Assembly: GCA_963933055.1 (NCBI GenBank)
Contig: CAWVSY010000006.1
Coordinates: 20,189 to 84,188 of the forward strand
Direction: 5' to 3'
Length of the DNA: 64,000 nucleotides
From: Oleispira sp963933055
GTDB lineage: Bacteria > Pseudomonadota > Gammaproteobacteria > Pseudomonadales > Oceanobacteraceae
This document shows, one piece after another, positions 42,832 through 52,200 of the stretch. Position 1 is the first letter of the stretch, and each line of letters starts with the position of its first letter. Under the pieces are notes generated by a model. The model saw only the letters and a program-made list of their open reading frames with translations. It searched no databases and had not been told where the DNA came from. The translations under genes and the position numbers were made by a program.

Positions 42832-43430
42832 CCTAAGTTCTCCTCTAATTTCTTAAGAGCAGAGACAGTTACCAATACTTTATTAAAGGCAACAAGGCTC
42901 ACAGGATCAACAGAACCCGCTTCAGTAACTGCAACGTGTGGAACGTTACGAGAAGCTAAGTAAAGTTTTTCATCCAGGTCTTCAGCAATGATCAGGACGT
43001 TGCTCAATTGCAACTCTTCCATTTTCGCTACGAAGTCTTTAGTTTTGTGAGAATCCATAGTGAATTCTTCAGCAATAACCAAACGCTCTTGACGAACTAA
43101 TTCAGAAAGAATGCTCTGCATCGCTGCGCGATACATCTTCTTGTTTACTTTTTGCTCGAAGCTACGTGGGCTAGCGGCGAATGTAACACCACCTTTGCGC
43201 CAGATAGGACCACGAGAAGTACCAGCACGTGCACGGCCAGTACCTTTTTGACGCCAAGGCTTAGCACCACCGCCGCTTACAGCTGCGCGGTTTTTCTGAG
43301 CTTTAGTACCTTGACGAGCAGTAGACAGGTATGCCGTAACAACCTGATGTACTAATGATTCATTGTATTCGCGACCGAAAGCAACTTCGGAAACAGATAC
43401 AGTGGCACCACTGTTTGTTGTCAGTTCCAT
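42828..43430 (-). CDS. rplD: 50S ribosomal protein L4
   Basis: 200 residues. The internal extended loop AAVSGGGAKPWRQKGTGRAR reaches the exit tunnel (erythromycin-resistance site elsewhere). In E. coli L4 also represses the S10 operon through a ~170-base leader; the promoter found here leaves a leader of only about 50 bases, so that mechanism may differ. 10 bases after rplC. Confidence 0.97.
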   Translation of the reverse strand: MELTTNSGATVSVSEVAFGREYNESLVHQVVTAYLSTARQGTKAQKNRAAVSGGGAKPWRQKGTGRARAGTSRGPIWRKGGVTFAASPRSFEQKVNKKMYRAAMQSILSELVRQERLVIAEEFTMDSHKTKDFVAKMEELQLSNVLIIAEDLDEKLYLASRNVPHVAVTEAGSVDPVSLVAFNKVLVTVSALKKLEENLG

Positions 43431-43440
43431 AGTTGTTCTC

Positions 43441-44073
43441 CTAGCGCTTAACTTTAACAGCTGGTTTAACGATTAGATCACCGCCGGTAGCGCCAGGTAC
43501 TGCACCTTTAACCAACAATAAGCCACGCTCAGCATCTACGCGAATGATCTCTAAGCTTTGAGTAGTTACCTGCTCAGAACCCATATGACCTGCCATTTTC
43601 TTACCTTTCCAAACACGACCAGGAGTTTGACACTGACCGATTGAACCAGGTGCACGGTGAGACAATGAGTTACCGTGTGTAGCATCTTGCATTTGGAAAT
43701 TCCAACGCTTAACACCACCTTGAAAACCTTTACCTTTAGAGGTACCGGTTACATCTACTTTCTGGCCGTCTTCAAAGCGAGAAACAGTAAGCTCAGCGCC
43801 TACAGTAAACTCTTCTTCAGTACGGAATTCCAAAAGACCACGACCTGCTTGAACACCTGCTTTAGCAAAGTGACCCGCGGCTGGCTTTGAAACGCGAGAA
43901 GCTTTCTTCTCACCATAAGTAACCTGAATAGCTTGGTAGCCATCAGTTTCTTGAGTTTTGATCTGCGTAACTAATTGAGTCGGAACTTCAATTACTGTTA
44001 CTGGGATAGCTTGACCATCCTCAGAAAAAACTCGGGTCATGCCAGCTTTCTTGCCGACTAAACCTATCGTCAT
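43441..44073 (-). CDS. rplC: 50S ribosomal protein L3
   Basis: 210 residues. IGLVGKKAGMTRVFSEDGQA at the start. The tip region with GNSLSHRAPGSIGQCQTPGR and VWKGKKMAGHMG approaches the peptidyl-transferase centre; it includes the glutamine methylated by PrmB in E. coli (GSIGQ). Preceded by an unusually long 123-base spacer rich in hairpins. Confidence 0.97.
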   Translation of the reverse strand: MTIGLVGKKAGMTRVFSEDGQAIPVTVIEVPTQLVTQIKTQETDGYQAIQVTYGEKKASRVSKPAAGHFAKAGVQAGRGLLEFRTEEEFTVGAELTVSRFEDGQKVDVTGTSKGKGFQGGVKRWNFQMQDATHGNSLSHRAPGSIGQCQTPGRVWKGKKMAGHMGSEQVTTQSLEIIRVDAERGLLLVKGAVPGATGGDLIVKPAVKVKR

Positions 44074-44200
44074 AATACTTTCCTCTAGTGTAGGGGGCTA
44101 ATACCCGCTATGGCCGCTCTAATCAATCACAATGATTTCAATGAGCGTTACACAAGAACTGTGTGTGATTAATAATTAAACGAAGTTGTTTAATTATTAA
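44074..44200 (-). promoter_or_regulatory. hairpin-rich rpsJ-rplC spacer
   Basis: A perfect 13 bp stem (44169-44181 with 44188-44200, 6-base loop) begins at the rpsJ stop codon. Further downstream AATCACA/TGTGATT-type and GGGTATTAGCCC-type pairings are possible before the GAGGAAAG ribosome site of rplC. No T-run follows the stem. A processing or regulatory site is possible. Confidence 0.45.
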
Positions 44201-44508
44201 CCTAAGCTAATTTGAACTTCCACACCGGCAGCCAAATCAAGCTTCATTAACGCATCAACTGTCTTCTCAGTTGGCTCAACAATGTCAAGCATGCGCTTAT
44301 GTGTACGGATTTCATACTGATCACGAGCGTCTTTGTTGACGTGTGGTGAAACCAATACTGTAAAACGCTCTTTACGAGTAGGTAGTGGAATAGGACCACG
44401 AACCTGAGCGCCTGTACGTTTAGCAGTTTCAACAATCTCCTGAGTCGAAGAATCGATCAGACGATGGTCAAAAGCTTTCAAACGGATACGGATACTTTGG
44501 TTTTGCAT
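44197..44508 (-). CDS. rpsJ: 30S ribosomal protein S10
   Basis: 103 residues, MQNQSIRIRLKAFDHRLIDS to GVEVQISLG. A longer frame to 44586 adds 26 unrelated residues and overlaps the promoter, so the ATG at 44508 is used; it has GGAGACTGGAACG upstream. S10 is also the NusE transcription factor. First gene of the S10 operon. Confidence 0.97.
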   Translation of the reverse strand: MQNQSIRIRLKAFDHRLIDSSTQEIVETAKRTGAQVRGPIPLPTRKERFTVLVSPHVNKDARDQYEIRTHKRMLDIVEPTEKTVDALMKLDLAAGVEVQISLG

Positions 44509-44567
44509 TCGTTCCAGTCTCCAATTAATGTTAGATGCAGCCGAACACCCTTCGAAAAGGGAGGCGA

Positions 44568-44596
44568 ATTGTATGCTTCTGATCAAAAAGTGTCAA
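44568..44596 (-). promoter_or_regulatory. strong sigma70 promoter of the S10 operon
   Basis: On the reverse strand TTGACA (44596-44591), 17-base spacer, TACAAT (44573-44568): near-consensus. The expected start is about 44561, giving a leader of only about 50 bases before rpsJ. Confidence 0.85.
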
Positions 44597-44605
44597 GCGC
44601 ACAAA

Positions 44606-44646
44606 AAGAAAGGCCCTCTTCCCAGCTCGGGAAGAGGGCCTTTCTT
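44606..44646 (-). terminator. long-stem terminator between tuf and rpsJ
   Basis: A perfect 18 bp stem (44606-44623 with 44629-44646) with a 5-base loop, followed on the reverse strand by a T-rich stretch. It ends the str operon just before the S10 promoter. Confidence 0.9.
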
Positions 44647-44699
44647 GCTATAAAGTCTCAAATAATCAACAGCTTACGCTCTTTATTTATTTTCAACCC

Positions 44700-44728
44700 A
44701 TACTGAATATTATTGTAATATTCAGTAT
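44700..44728 (-). other. hairpin in the tuf 3' region
   Basis: A perfect 13 bp stem (44700-44712 with 44716-44728) and 3-base loop, 27 bases after the tuf stop, AT-rich, without a T-run. Probably an RNA processing or protecting hairpin ahead of the true terminator. Confidence 0.5.
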
Positions 44729-44754
44729 TACTAGCGATGAAGCTAAAGCCGCAA

Positions 44755-45978
44755 TTAAGCGATTACTTTACCAACAACACCAGCGCCTACAGTACGGCCG
44801 CCTTCACGGATAGCGAAACGTAGACCTTCATTCATCGCGATTGGTGCGATTAGAGTTACTTCTAAGTTTACGTTATCACCAGGCATTACCATTTCAACGC
44901 CTGCAGGTAGCTCACAAGCACCTGTTACGTCAGTTGTACGGAAGTAGAACTGTGGACGGTAACCTTTGAAGAAAGGAGTGTGACGACCGCCTTCTTCTTT
45001 ACCCAATACATAAACTTCTGCAGAGAAAGTCGTGTGTGGAGTAATTGAACCAGGCTTAGCCAATACTTGACCACGCTGTACATCTTCACGCTTAGTACCA
45101 CGTAAAAGAATACCGCAGTTCTCACCAGCACGACCTTCGTCAAGAATCTTGCGGAACATCTCTACACCAGTACAGGTAGTAGTCGTTGTTTCTTTAAGAC
45201 CGATAATTGCAACTTCGTTGCCCGTGTTAATAACGCCACGCTCAATACGACCTGTAACAACCGTACCACGACCCTGAATAGAGAAAACGTCTTCGATTGG
45301 CATAATGAAATCACCATCAACAGCGCGCTGTGGCTCTGGAATGTACGAATCAAGAGCTTCGATAAGCTTCTTAACAGCCGTAGTACCCATTTCGTTATCG
45401 TCTTCGCCGTTCAATGCCATAAGAGCAGAACCCGCGATGATTGGAGTATCGTCACCAGGGAATTCGTATTCAGAAAGAAGCTCACGAAGCTCCATTTCTA
45501 CTAGCTCAAGCATTTCTTCATATTCTTCAGAATCAGCGCCGCCGCAATCTTCTGCAAGAAGGTCAGCTTTGTTCAAGAATACTACGATGTATGGAACACC
45601 AACTTGACGAGAAAGCAAGATGTGCTCACGAGTCTGAGGCATTGGGCCATCAGTCGCGCCACATACCAAGATAGCGCCATCCATTTGAGCAGCACCTGTG
45701 ATCATGTTTTTAACATAATCGGCGTGTCCTGGGCAATCTACGTGTGCGTAGTGACGATCTGTGGATTCATACTCAACGTGAGAAGTTGCGATTGTAATAC
45801 CACGCTCGCGCTCTTCTGGTGCGTTATCGATGTTAGCAAAATCTACCATCTTGCCACCGAAAACTTCTGCAGCAACACGAGTAAGTGCTGCTGTTAGAGT
45901 TGTTTTACCATGGTCAACGTGGCCAATTGTGCCAACGTTAACGTGGGTTTTATTACGTTCGAATTGCTCTTTTGCCAT
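44755..45978 (-). CDS. tuf: elongation factor Tu (copy in the str operon)
   Basis: 407 residues; delivers aminoacyl-tRNA to the ribosome. P-loop IGHVDHGKTTLTAAL, switch II VDCPGHADYVKNM, NKADL for guanine. It is about 13 residues longer than E. coli EF-Tu, partly through an acidic insertion (AEDCGGADSEEYEEM) after NKADL. The last 44 bases of the CDS and 11 bases beyond the stop are identical to the second tuf at the right window edge. 24 bases after fusA. Confidence 0.98.
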   Translation of the reverse strand: MAKEQFERNKTHVNVGTIGHVDHGKTTLTAALTRVAAEVFGGKMVDFANIDNAPEERERGITIATSHVEYESTDRHYAHVDCPGHADYVKNMITGAAQMDGAILVCGATDGPMPQTREHILLSRQVGVPYIVVFLNKADLLAEDCGGADSEEYEEMLELVEMELRELLSEYEFPGDDTPIIAGSALMALNGEDDNEMGTTAVKKLIEALDSYIPEPQRAVDGDFIMPIEDVFSIQGRGTVVTGRIERGVINTGNEVAIIGLKETTTTTCTGVEMFRKILDEGRAGENCGILLRGTKREDVQRGQVLAKPGSITPHTTFSAEVYVLGKEEGGRHTPFFKGYRPQFYFRTTDVTGACELPAGVEMVMPGDNVNLEVTLIAPIAMNEGLRFAIREGGRTVGAGVVGKVIA

Positions 45979-46002
45979 GATAGCGGCCCCTATATTTTAA
46001 AA

Positions 46003-48105
46003 TTAATTAATATTCATTATTGCTTCAGTCACACTAGCTGGTGCTGCCGCATAATTTTCAAATTCCATACTGTAAGTCGCACGGCCTTGAGATGCAGAGC
46101 GCAAATCAGTTGCGTAACCAAACATCTCAGCCAGTGGCACAGATGCATTGACGACCTTACCCGCTGGAATGTCTTCCATTCCCTGTATAATGCCACGTCG
46201 ACGATTTAAATCACCAATAACGTCCCCCATATAATCTTCTGGAGTAACCACCTCAACTTTCATCATTGGTTCCATCAGGACTGGATCGCCCTGCTGGCCT
46301 AATAATCTAGTTGCTTGAGATGCGGCAATTTTAAATGCCATTTCATTGGAGTCAACATCATGGAACGAGCCATCAAACAAGGTTGCCTTTAGACCCAGCA
46401 AAGGATATCCAGCAAGAATACCGTTCTGCATCTGCTCAGCAATACCTTTTTCAATTGCCGGTATGAATTCACGAGGAATAGAGCCACCCGAGATTTCATT
46501 CACAAACTCTAGACCATCATCATCTTCACTTTGAGCAGGCTCAAAACGAATAACAACGTGACCATATTGTCCGCGACCACCCGATTGCTTAGCGAACTTA
46601 TGATCGATCTCAACCATAGAAGAGATTTTCTCACGGTAAGCAACTTGAGGTTTACCTACATTGCAATCAACACTAAATTCGCGACGCATTCGATCAATAA
46701 TAATATCAAGATGAAGCTCACCCATACCCGAAATAATGGTTTGCCCTGTCTCTTCGTCTGTTTCCACACGGAAAGAAGGATCCTCTGCCGCTAGCTTACC
46801 TAACGCAACGCCCATTTTTTCTTGATCTGGCTGAGATCTTGGCTCAACAGCGATCGAAATAACTGGATCAGGAAATTCCATACGCTCAAGCGTAATGATT
46901 TCTTTCATATCGCACAAAGTATCACCTGTGGTGACATCCTTCATACCAATAGCAGCTGCAATATCACCCGCGCGGATCTCTTTGATCTCCTCACGGTCGT
47001 TTGCATGCATCTGAACCATACGCCCAATACGTTCACGGCGACCTTTAACTGGGTTATACACACCATCACCCTGACAAACCACACCAGAGTAGACGCGCAT
47101 AAACGTTAAAGTACCAACGAACGGATCGGTTGCGATTTTAAATGCTAAAGCAGCAAAAGGTGCATCATCACTGGCAGGACGACTTGCGACTGTTTCGTCC
47201 TTATCGTTCAATACACCTTCAATAGCTTTTACATCTTGTGGCGATGGCAAATATTCGATTACAGAATCCAATACCGCCTGCACACCTTTATTTTTAAAGG
47301 CAGAACCACAAGATACAAGAACGATTTCACCAGCAAGGGTTTGCTGGCGTAATGCGCCCTTTAATTCTTCTTCCGATAGATCACCCTCTTCGAGGTATTT
47401 TTCCATCAACTCATCGGAGGCCTCAGCCGCTGCATCCAATAAGTTTTCACGCCATACATTTGCGTCATCAACCAAATCCGCAGGAATCTCTTCATACTTG
47501 AAGGTCATACCCTGATCCGCTTCATTCCACATAATGGCTTTCATTTTGACCAGATCGACCACGCCTTTGAAATCATCTTCAGCGCCAATGTTGATCTGCA
47601 TCGGAACCGCATTAGCACCAAGACGTTCTTTTAGTTGCTTAACAACCATAAAGAAGTCGGCACCGGTGCGATCCATTTTATTGACAAATACCATTCTCGG
47701 CACTTCGTACTTGTTGGCCTGCCGCCATACAGTCTCAGTTTGAGGCTGTACACCGGAAGATCCGCAAAGAACAACCACCGCACCATCCAGAACCCTCAGG
47801 GAACGCTCAACTTCAATTGTGAAATCAACGTGCCCAGGCGTATCAATGATATTGATACGATGCTGATCAAACTGCTTCGACATACCCGACCAAAAACAGG
47901 TAGTAGCCGCAGAAGTAATGGTAATACCACGCTCCTGCTCCTGCTCCATCCAGTCCATCGTTGCCGCACCATCGTGCACCTCACCTAATTTGTGAGACAC
48001 ACCAGTGTAGAACAATACACGTTCGGTCGTTGTAGTCTTACCAGCATCAACATGCGCAACAATACCAATATTGCGATAACGGGCGAGTTCAGTAATACGA
48101 GGCAC
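46003..48105 (-). CDS. fusA: elongation factor G (str operon copy)
   Basis: 700 residues; GTP-driven translocation and ribosome recycling. NIGIVAHVDAGKTTTTERVL (P-loop), DTPGHVDFTIEVERS, NKMDRTGADF. Five-domain layout to the end. It is distinct from the second EF-G at 61.7 kb: FusA1 has TEVERS/EVPRMVF-type blocks of the housekeeping enzyme. 19 bases after rpsG. Confidence 0.97.
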   Translation of the reverse strand: MPRITELARYRNIGIVAHVDAGKTTTTERVLFYTGVSHKLGEVHDGAATMDWMEQEQERGITITSAATTCFWSGMSKQFDQHRINIIDTPGHVDFTIEVERSLRVLDGAVVVLCGSSGVQPQTETVWRQANKYEVPRMVFVNKMDRTGADFFMVVKQLKERLGANAVPMQINIGAEDDFKGVVDLVKMKAIMWNEADQGMTFKYEEIPADLVDDANVWRENLLDAAAEASDELMEKYLEEGDLSEEELKGALRQQTLAGEIVLVSCGSAFKNKGVQAVLDSVIEYLPSPQDVKAIEGVLNDKDETVASRPASDDAPFAALAFKIATDPFVGTLTFMRVYSGVVCQGDGVYNPVKGRRERIGRMVQMHANDREEIKEIRAGDIAAAIGMKDVTTGDTLCDMKEIITLERMEFPDPVISIAVEPRSQPDQEKMGVALGKLAAEDPSFRVETDEETGQTIISGMGELHLDIIIDRMRREFSVDCNVGKPQVAYREKISSMVEIDHKFAKQSGGRGQYGHVVIRFEPAQSEDDDGLEFVNEISGGSIPREFIPAIEKGIAEQMQNGILAGYPLLGLKATLFDGSFHDVDSNEMAFKIAASQATRLLGQQGDPVLMEPMMKVEVVTPEDYMGDVIGDLNRRRGIIQGMEDIPAGKVVNASVPLAEMFGYATDLRSASQGRATYSMEFENYAAAPASVTEAIMNIN

Positions 48106-48124
48106 AGGGTTGTCCTTAAGCTAA

Positions 48125-48595
48125 TTAGAAACGGTAATGAGAGAAAGCTTTGTTAGCTTCTGCCATGCGGTGAACATCTTCACGCTTCTTAACAGCTGAA
48201 CCTTTACCTTCTGCAGCATCAATCATTTCGTTAGCTAGACGCTGAGCCATGGATTTTTCACCACGTGAACGAGCAGCATCAACCAACCAACGCATTGAAA
48301 GAGCCATGCGACGAGCAGGACGTACTTCAACAGGTACTTGATAAGTAGCACCACCTACACGGCGGCTCTTAACTTCGACAGCAGGCTGGATGCTTTCCAA
48401 TGCCTTGTCAAAAATTTCTAATGCATTGTCATTGCCTTTAGCAGCAATAGCATCTAATGCACCATACACAACGCCTTCGGCGATGGATTTTTTACCGCTA
48501 ACCATTACGATGTTAATGAATTTAGCTAGCGTTACATTACCAAACTTTGGATCTGGCAATATGTCGCGTTTTGCAGCGACGCGTCTTCTAGGCAT
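48125..48595 (-). CDS. rpsG: 30S ribosomal protein S7
   Basis: 156 residues beginning MPRRRVAAKRDILPDPKFGN. RRVGGATYQVPVEVRPARR is the S7 signature. It nucleates the 16S 3' domain and in E. coli represses str translation by binding the rpsL-rpsG spacer, which here is 121 bases long and contains a hairpin. Confidence 0.97.
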   Translation of the reverse strand: MPRRRVAAKRDILPDPKFGNVTLAKFINIVMVSGKKSIAEGVVYGALDAIAAKGNDNALEIFDKALESIQPAVEVKSRRVGGATYQVPVEVRPARRMALSMRWLVDAARSRGEKSMAQRLANEMIDAAEGKGSAVKKREDVHRMAEANKAFSHYRF

Positions 48596-48716
48596 GATAA
48601 GCCCTCATTTAATTAGGTCTTCAGGTCAGTCTGAGATCTTAACAATAGATTAAAATGACTCAGCCTTACTCTTATCTTAAATACTTCTCACATTAGTCAA
48701 AAAGACTAACTGAAAC
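48596..48716 (-). promoter_or_regulatory. rpsL-rpsG spacer, candidate S7 control site
   Basis: 121 bases between coupled genes, a length similar to the E. coli spacer that binds S7. A small perfect hairpin, TTAGTC/GACTAA (48693-48698, 48704-48709), lies just after rpsL. Function is inferred from position. Confidence 0.35.
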
Positions 48717-49088
48717 TTACTTAGGACGCTTCGCACCGTACTTAGAACGGCCTTGGCGACGATCAGAAACACCAGACGTATCCAATGCACCACGAACTGT
48801 GTGGTAACGAACACCCGGTAAATCTTTAACACGACCACCGCGGATTAATACCACGCTGTGCTCTTGCAAGTTGTGACCTTCACCACCGATGTAGGAAGAT
48901 ACTTCAAAGCCATTGGTCAAACGTACACGACACACTTTACGAAGCGCTGAGTTAGGCTTCTTAGGTGTGGTGGTGTATACACGAGTACAAACACCACGAC
49001 GTTGAGGACATGCTTGCAATGCACGTACGTCACTCTTCGCCACTTGACGCTTACGAGGCTTACGAACCAACTGGTTAATAGTAGCCAT
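48717..49088 (-). CDS. rpsL: 30S ribosomal protein S12
   Basis: 123 residues beginning MATINQLVRKPRKRQVAKSD. Lysines at the streptomycin-resistance positions are wild type: TTPKKPNSALRK (Lys43 region) and GGRVKDLPGVRYH (Lys88 region). GTGGAG-like GGAG lies 9 bases before the start. First gene of the str operon, with its own promoter upstream. Confidence 0.97.
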   Translation of the reverse strand: MATINQLVRKPRKRQVAKSDVRALQACPQRRGVCTRVYTTTPKKPNSALRKVCRVRLTNGFEVSSYIGGEGHNLQEHSVVLIRGGRVKDLPGVRYHTVRGALDTSGVSDRRQGRSKYGAKRPK

Positions 49089-49150
49089 TTGTAAACTCCA
49101 CTAGTTTATATATGCACCAAGACCATCCTGGCGCATAAAAGGGGGCCGAG

Positions 49151-49179
49151 AGCATAATGCCCTAGCCTTATAAGGTCAA
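49151..49179 (-). promoter_or_regulatory. sigma70 promoter of the str operon
   Basis: On the reverse strand TTGACC (49179-49174), 17-base spacer, TATGCT (49156-49151), about 60 bases before rpsL. Confidence 0.75.
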
Positions 49180-49243
49180 GAGTTATTGATTAGAAATCGA
49201 CCTATTGGACTATTTCTGATCAAGCTCCCAACCGCATTTATTA

Positions 49244-49277
49244 AAAAAGGGAGATTGGTTACCCAATCTCCCTTTTT
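49244..49277 (-). terminator. intrinsic terminator after rpoC
   Basis: AAAAAGGGAGATTGG (49244-49258) pairs with its exact complement (49263-49277) around a 4-base loop. The A/T ends give a T-run on either strand. 20 bases past the rpoC stop, separating the rif and str operons. Confidence 0.92.
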
Positions 49278-49297
49278 ATGACACATCCAACGAAAGC

Positions 49298-52200
49298 TTA
49301 TTTATCACTAAAGGCTTCAGTCAAACGTGCTTCAACTTCATCAGCGCTTGCAGACATACCGCCAGCTGCTTTCAGTTTGTCAGCTTCACGCTCATCGCGC
49401 TTACGCTTACGTTCTTTATGGTAAGCCAAACCGGTACCCGCAGGAATCAGACGACCAACAACTACGTTTTCTTTCAGTCCACGTAGACTATCGACCTTAC
49501 CCGTTACCGACCCTTCGGTTAGTACGCGAGTTGTTTCCTGGAACGATGCGGCCGAGATAAAGGATTCAGTTGCCAAAGATGCTTTCGTAATACCGAGTAG
49601 TACACGTTGCCCTTTCGCTACGATCTTATCTTCGCTGCTTAATGCATCATTCTGCTCAAGGAAGGCAGTATGCTCAACCTGTTCGCCTGGGATAAAGGTA
49701 GAATCACCTGACTGGTCGATCATAACCTTACGCAACATCTGACGTACGATAACTTCGATGTGCTTATCGTTAATGCCAACGCCTTGCAGTCGATATACTT
49801 CCTGCACTTCGTTAGTAATATAAACAGCAAGCTCACCAACGCCTAATAGACGTAAGATGTCATGTGGGTTCATCGGGCCATCAGAGATAACCTCACCCTT
49901 TTCAACCTTCTCGCCTTCGAAAATGTTAAGGTGACGCCATTTAGGAATCAACTCTTCATAAACATCAGAGCCATCAGTTGGGGTAATAACAATACGCTTC
50001 TTACCCTTAGTTTCTTTACCGAAACTTACCGCGCCAGAGATCTCGGCCAAAATTGCAGGTTCTTTAGGCTTACGCGCTTCGAACAAATCAGCAACTCGTG
50101 GCAGACCACCGGTAATATCTTTGTTACCAGAAGACTCTTGAGGAATACGGGCAATTGCATCACCGATATTCACTTCAGCACCATCTTCATGATTAACTAA
50201 TGCATTCGCTGGAAGTAGGTACTGAGCCGGTGTATTAGCACCTGGCAACATTACATCTTCACCAGCATCATCAACCAGCTTAACCATTGGGCGAATGTCT
50301 TTACCCGCTGCAGGACGCTGCGCAGGATCAATCACTTCAATGTTAGAAAGACCGGTTAATTCATCAACCTGACGGTTAATGGTAATACCTTCTTCCATTC
50401 CAACGAACTGAATGCGACCTTTCACCTCAGTAATAATTGGGTGAGTGTGTGGATCCCAGCTTGCCACTTTCTGGCCAGCTTCAACCGCATCACCATCTTT
50501 CAATGAGATTACCGCACCATAAGGAAGCTTATACAGCTCGCGCTCACGACCGTGCTCATCGGCAAGAGTAATCGAACCAGAACGAGATACAGCAACTAGC
50601 TCGCCTGTTTCTTTGGTTACCGTCTTCATATTATGAAGACGAACAGTACCTTTGTTCTTAACTTGTACGCTATCAGCAGCAGATTGACGAGATGCAGCAC
50701 CACCAATGTGGAATGTACGCATCGTCAACTGTGTACCCGGCTCACCGATCGACTGTGCAGCGATAACACCAACAGCTTCACCCGCGTTAACCAAGTGACC
50801 ACGACCTAAGTCACGACCATAACAGCTTGCACAAATACCCTGACGGGTTTCGCACGTAATGGCAGAACGAACGAATACTTCATCGATCCCCATTGATTCA
50901 ATTTTTTCTACCCATTGCTCATCGATCAAAGTACCGCGAGCTACAGCCAATTCTTCTTCAGAACCAGGCTTGAATACGTCTTTAGCCACCGTACGACCCA
51001 AGATACGAGTACCTAGAGGTACCACAACATCTCCGCCTTCAATGAGAGGTGTCATCTCAATGCCGTGCTCAGTTCCACAATCGCTTTCAGTAACAACCAA
51101 GTCTTGCGCAACGTCTACTAGACGACGCGTTAAGTAACCCGAGTTGGCTGTCTTCAATGCCGTATCGGCCAAACCTTTACGAGCACCGTGAGTCGAGGTG
51201 AAGTACTGTTGTACGTTCAAACCTTCACGGAAGTTAGCCACAATCGGTGTTTCAATAATTGAACCATCCGGCTTGGCCATCAAACCACGCATACCGGCTA
51301 ACTGACGAATCTGAGCTGGGCTACCACGAGCGCCAGAGTCAGCCATCATGTAAACAGAGTTAAATGACTCTTGTTCCATATCCGTTGGGTTGCCATCACG
51401 GTCAAGAACCGGTTCAGTACCCAAGTTGTCCATCATTGCCTTCGCCACTAATTCGTTAGCGCGAGACCAGATATCAACTACCTTGTTATACTTTTCGCCT
51501 TGCGTTACAAGACCAGAAGCAAACTGGCTTTCAATTTCTTTTACTTCAGCATCCGCTTCACCAACGATGGTCGCTTTTGCATCAGGAATAACGAAATCGT
51601 TAACACCGATCGAGACACCAGAAATCGTTGCATACTGGAAACCGGTATACATGATTTGGTCAGCGAAGATAACCGTATCTTTCAAACCAACGCGACGATA
51701 AGCCGTGTTTAGCAAGTTAGAAATAGCTTTCTTCTTCATTGGCTGGTTAACCAAATCGTAAGATAGACCTTCTGGTACGATGCGGAATAACAATGCACGG
51801 CCAATGGTCGTATCAACTACTTTCGTTGTTGAGATCGAACCACCTTGGTGATCGTTAACTACTTCGCTAATACGCACCTTAACTTTGGCTTGTAAATCAG
51901 CCATGCCGCTGCCATAAGCACGCGTCACTTCGTCAAGGTTTGCCAAGAACATGCCTTCGCCTTTAGCGGCTACACGTTCACGAGTCATCCAGTAAAGACC
52001 CAATACAACGTCCTGAGAAGGAACGATAATCGGCTCACCGTTTGCTGGCGATAGTACGTTGTTCGTTGCCATCATCAAGGCACGAGCTTCAAGCTGAGCT
52101 TCAATTGTTAACGGTACGTGTACCGCCATTTGGTCACCATCGAAGTCGGCGTTGTAGGCCGCACAAACTAATGGGTGCAATTGAATCGCTTTACCTTCAA

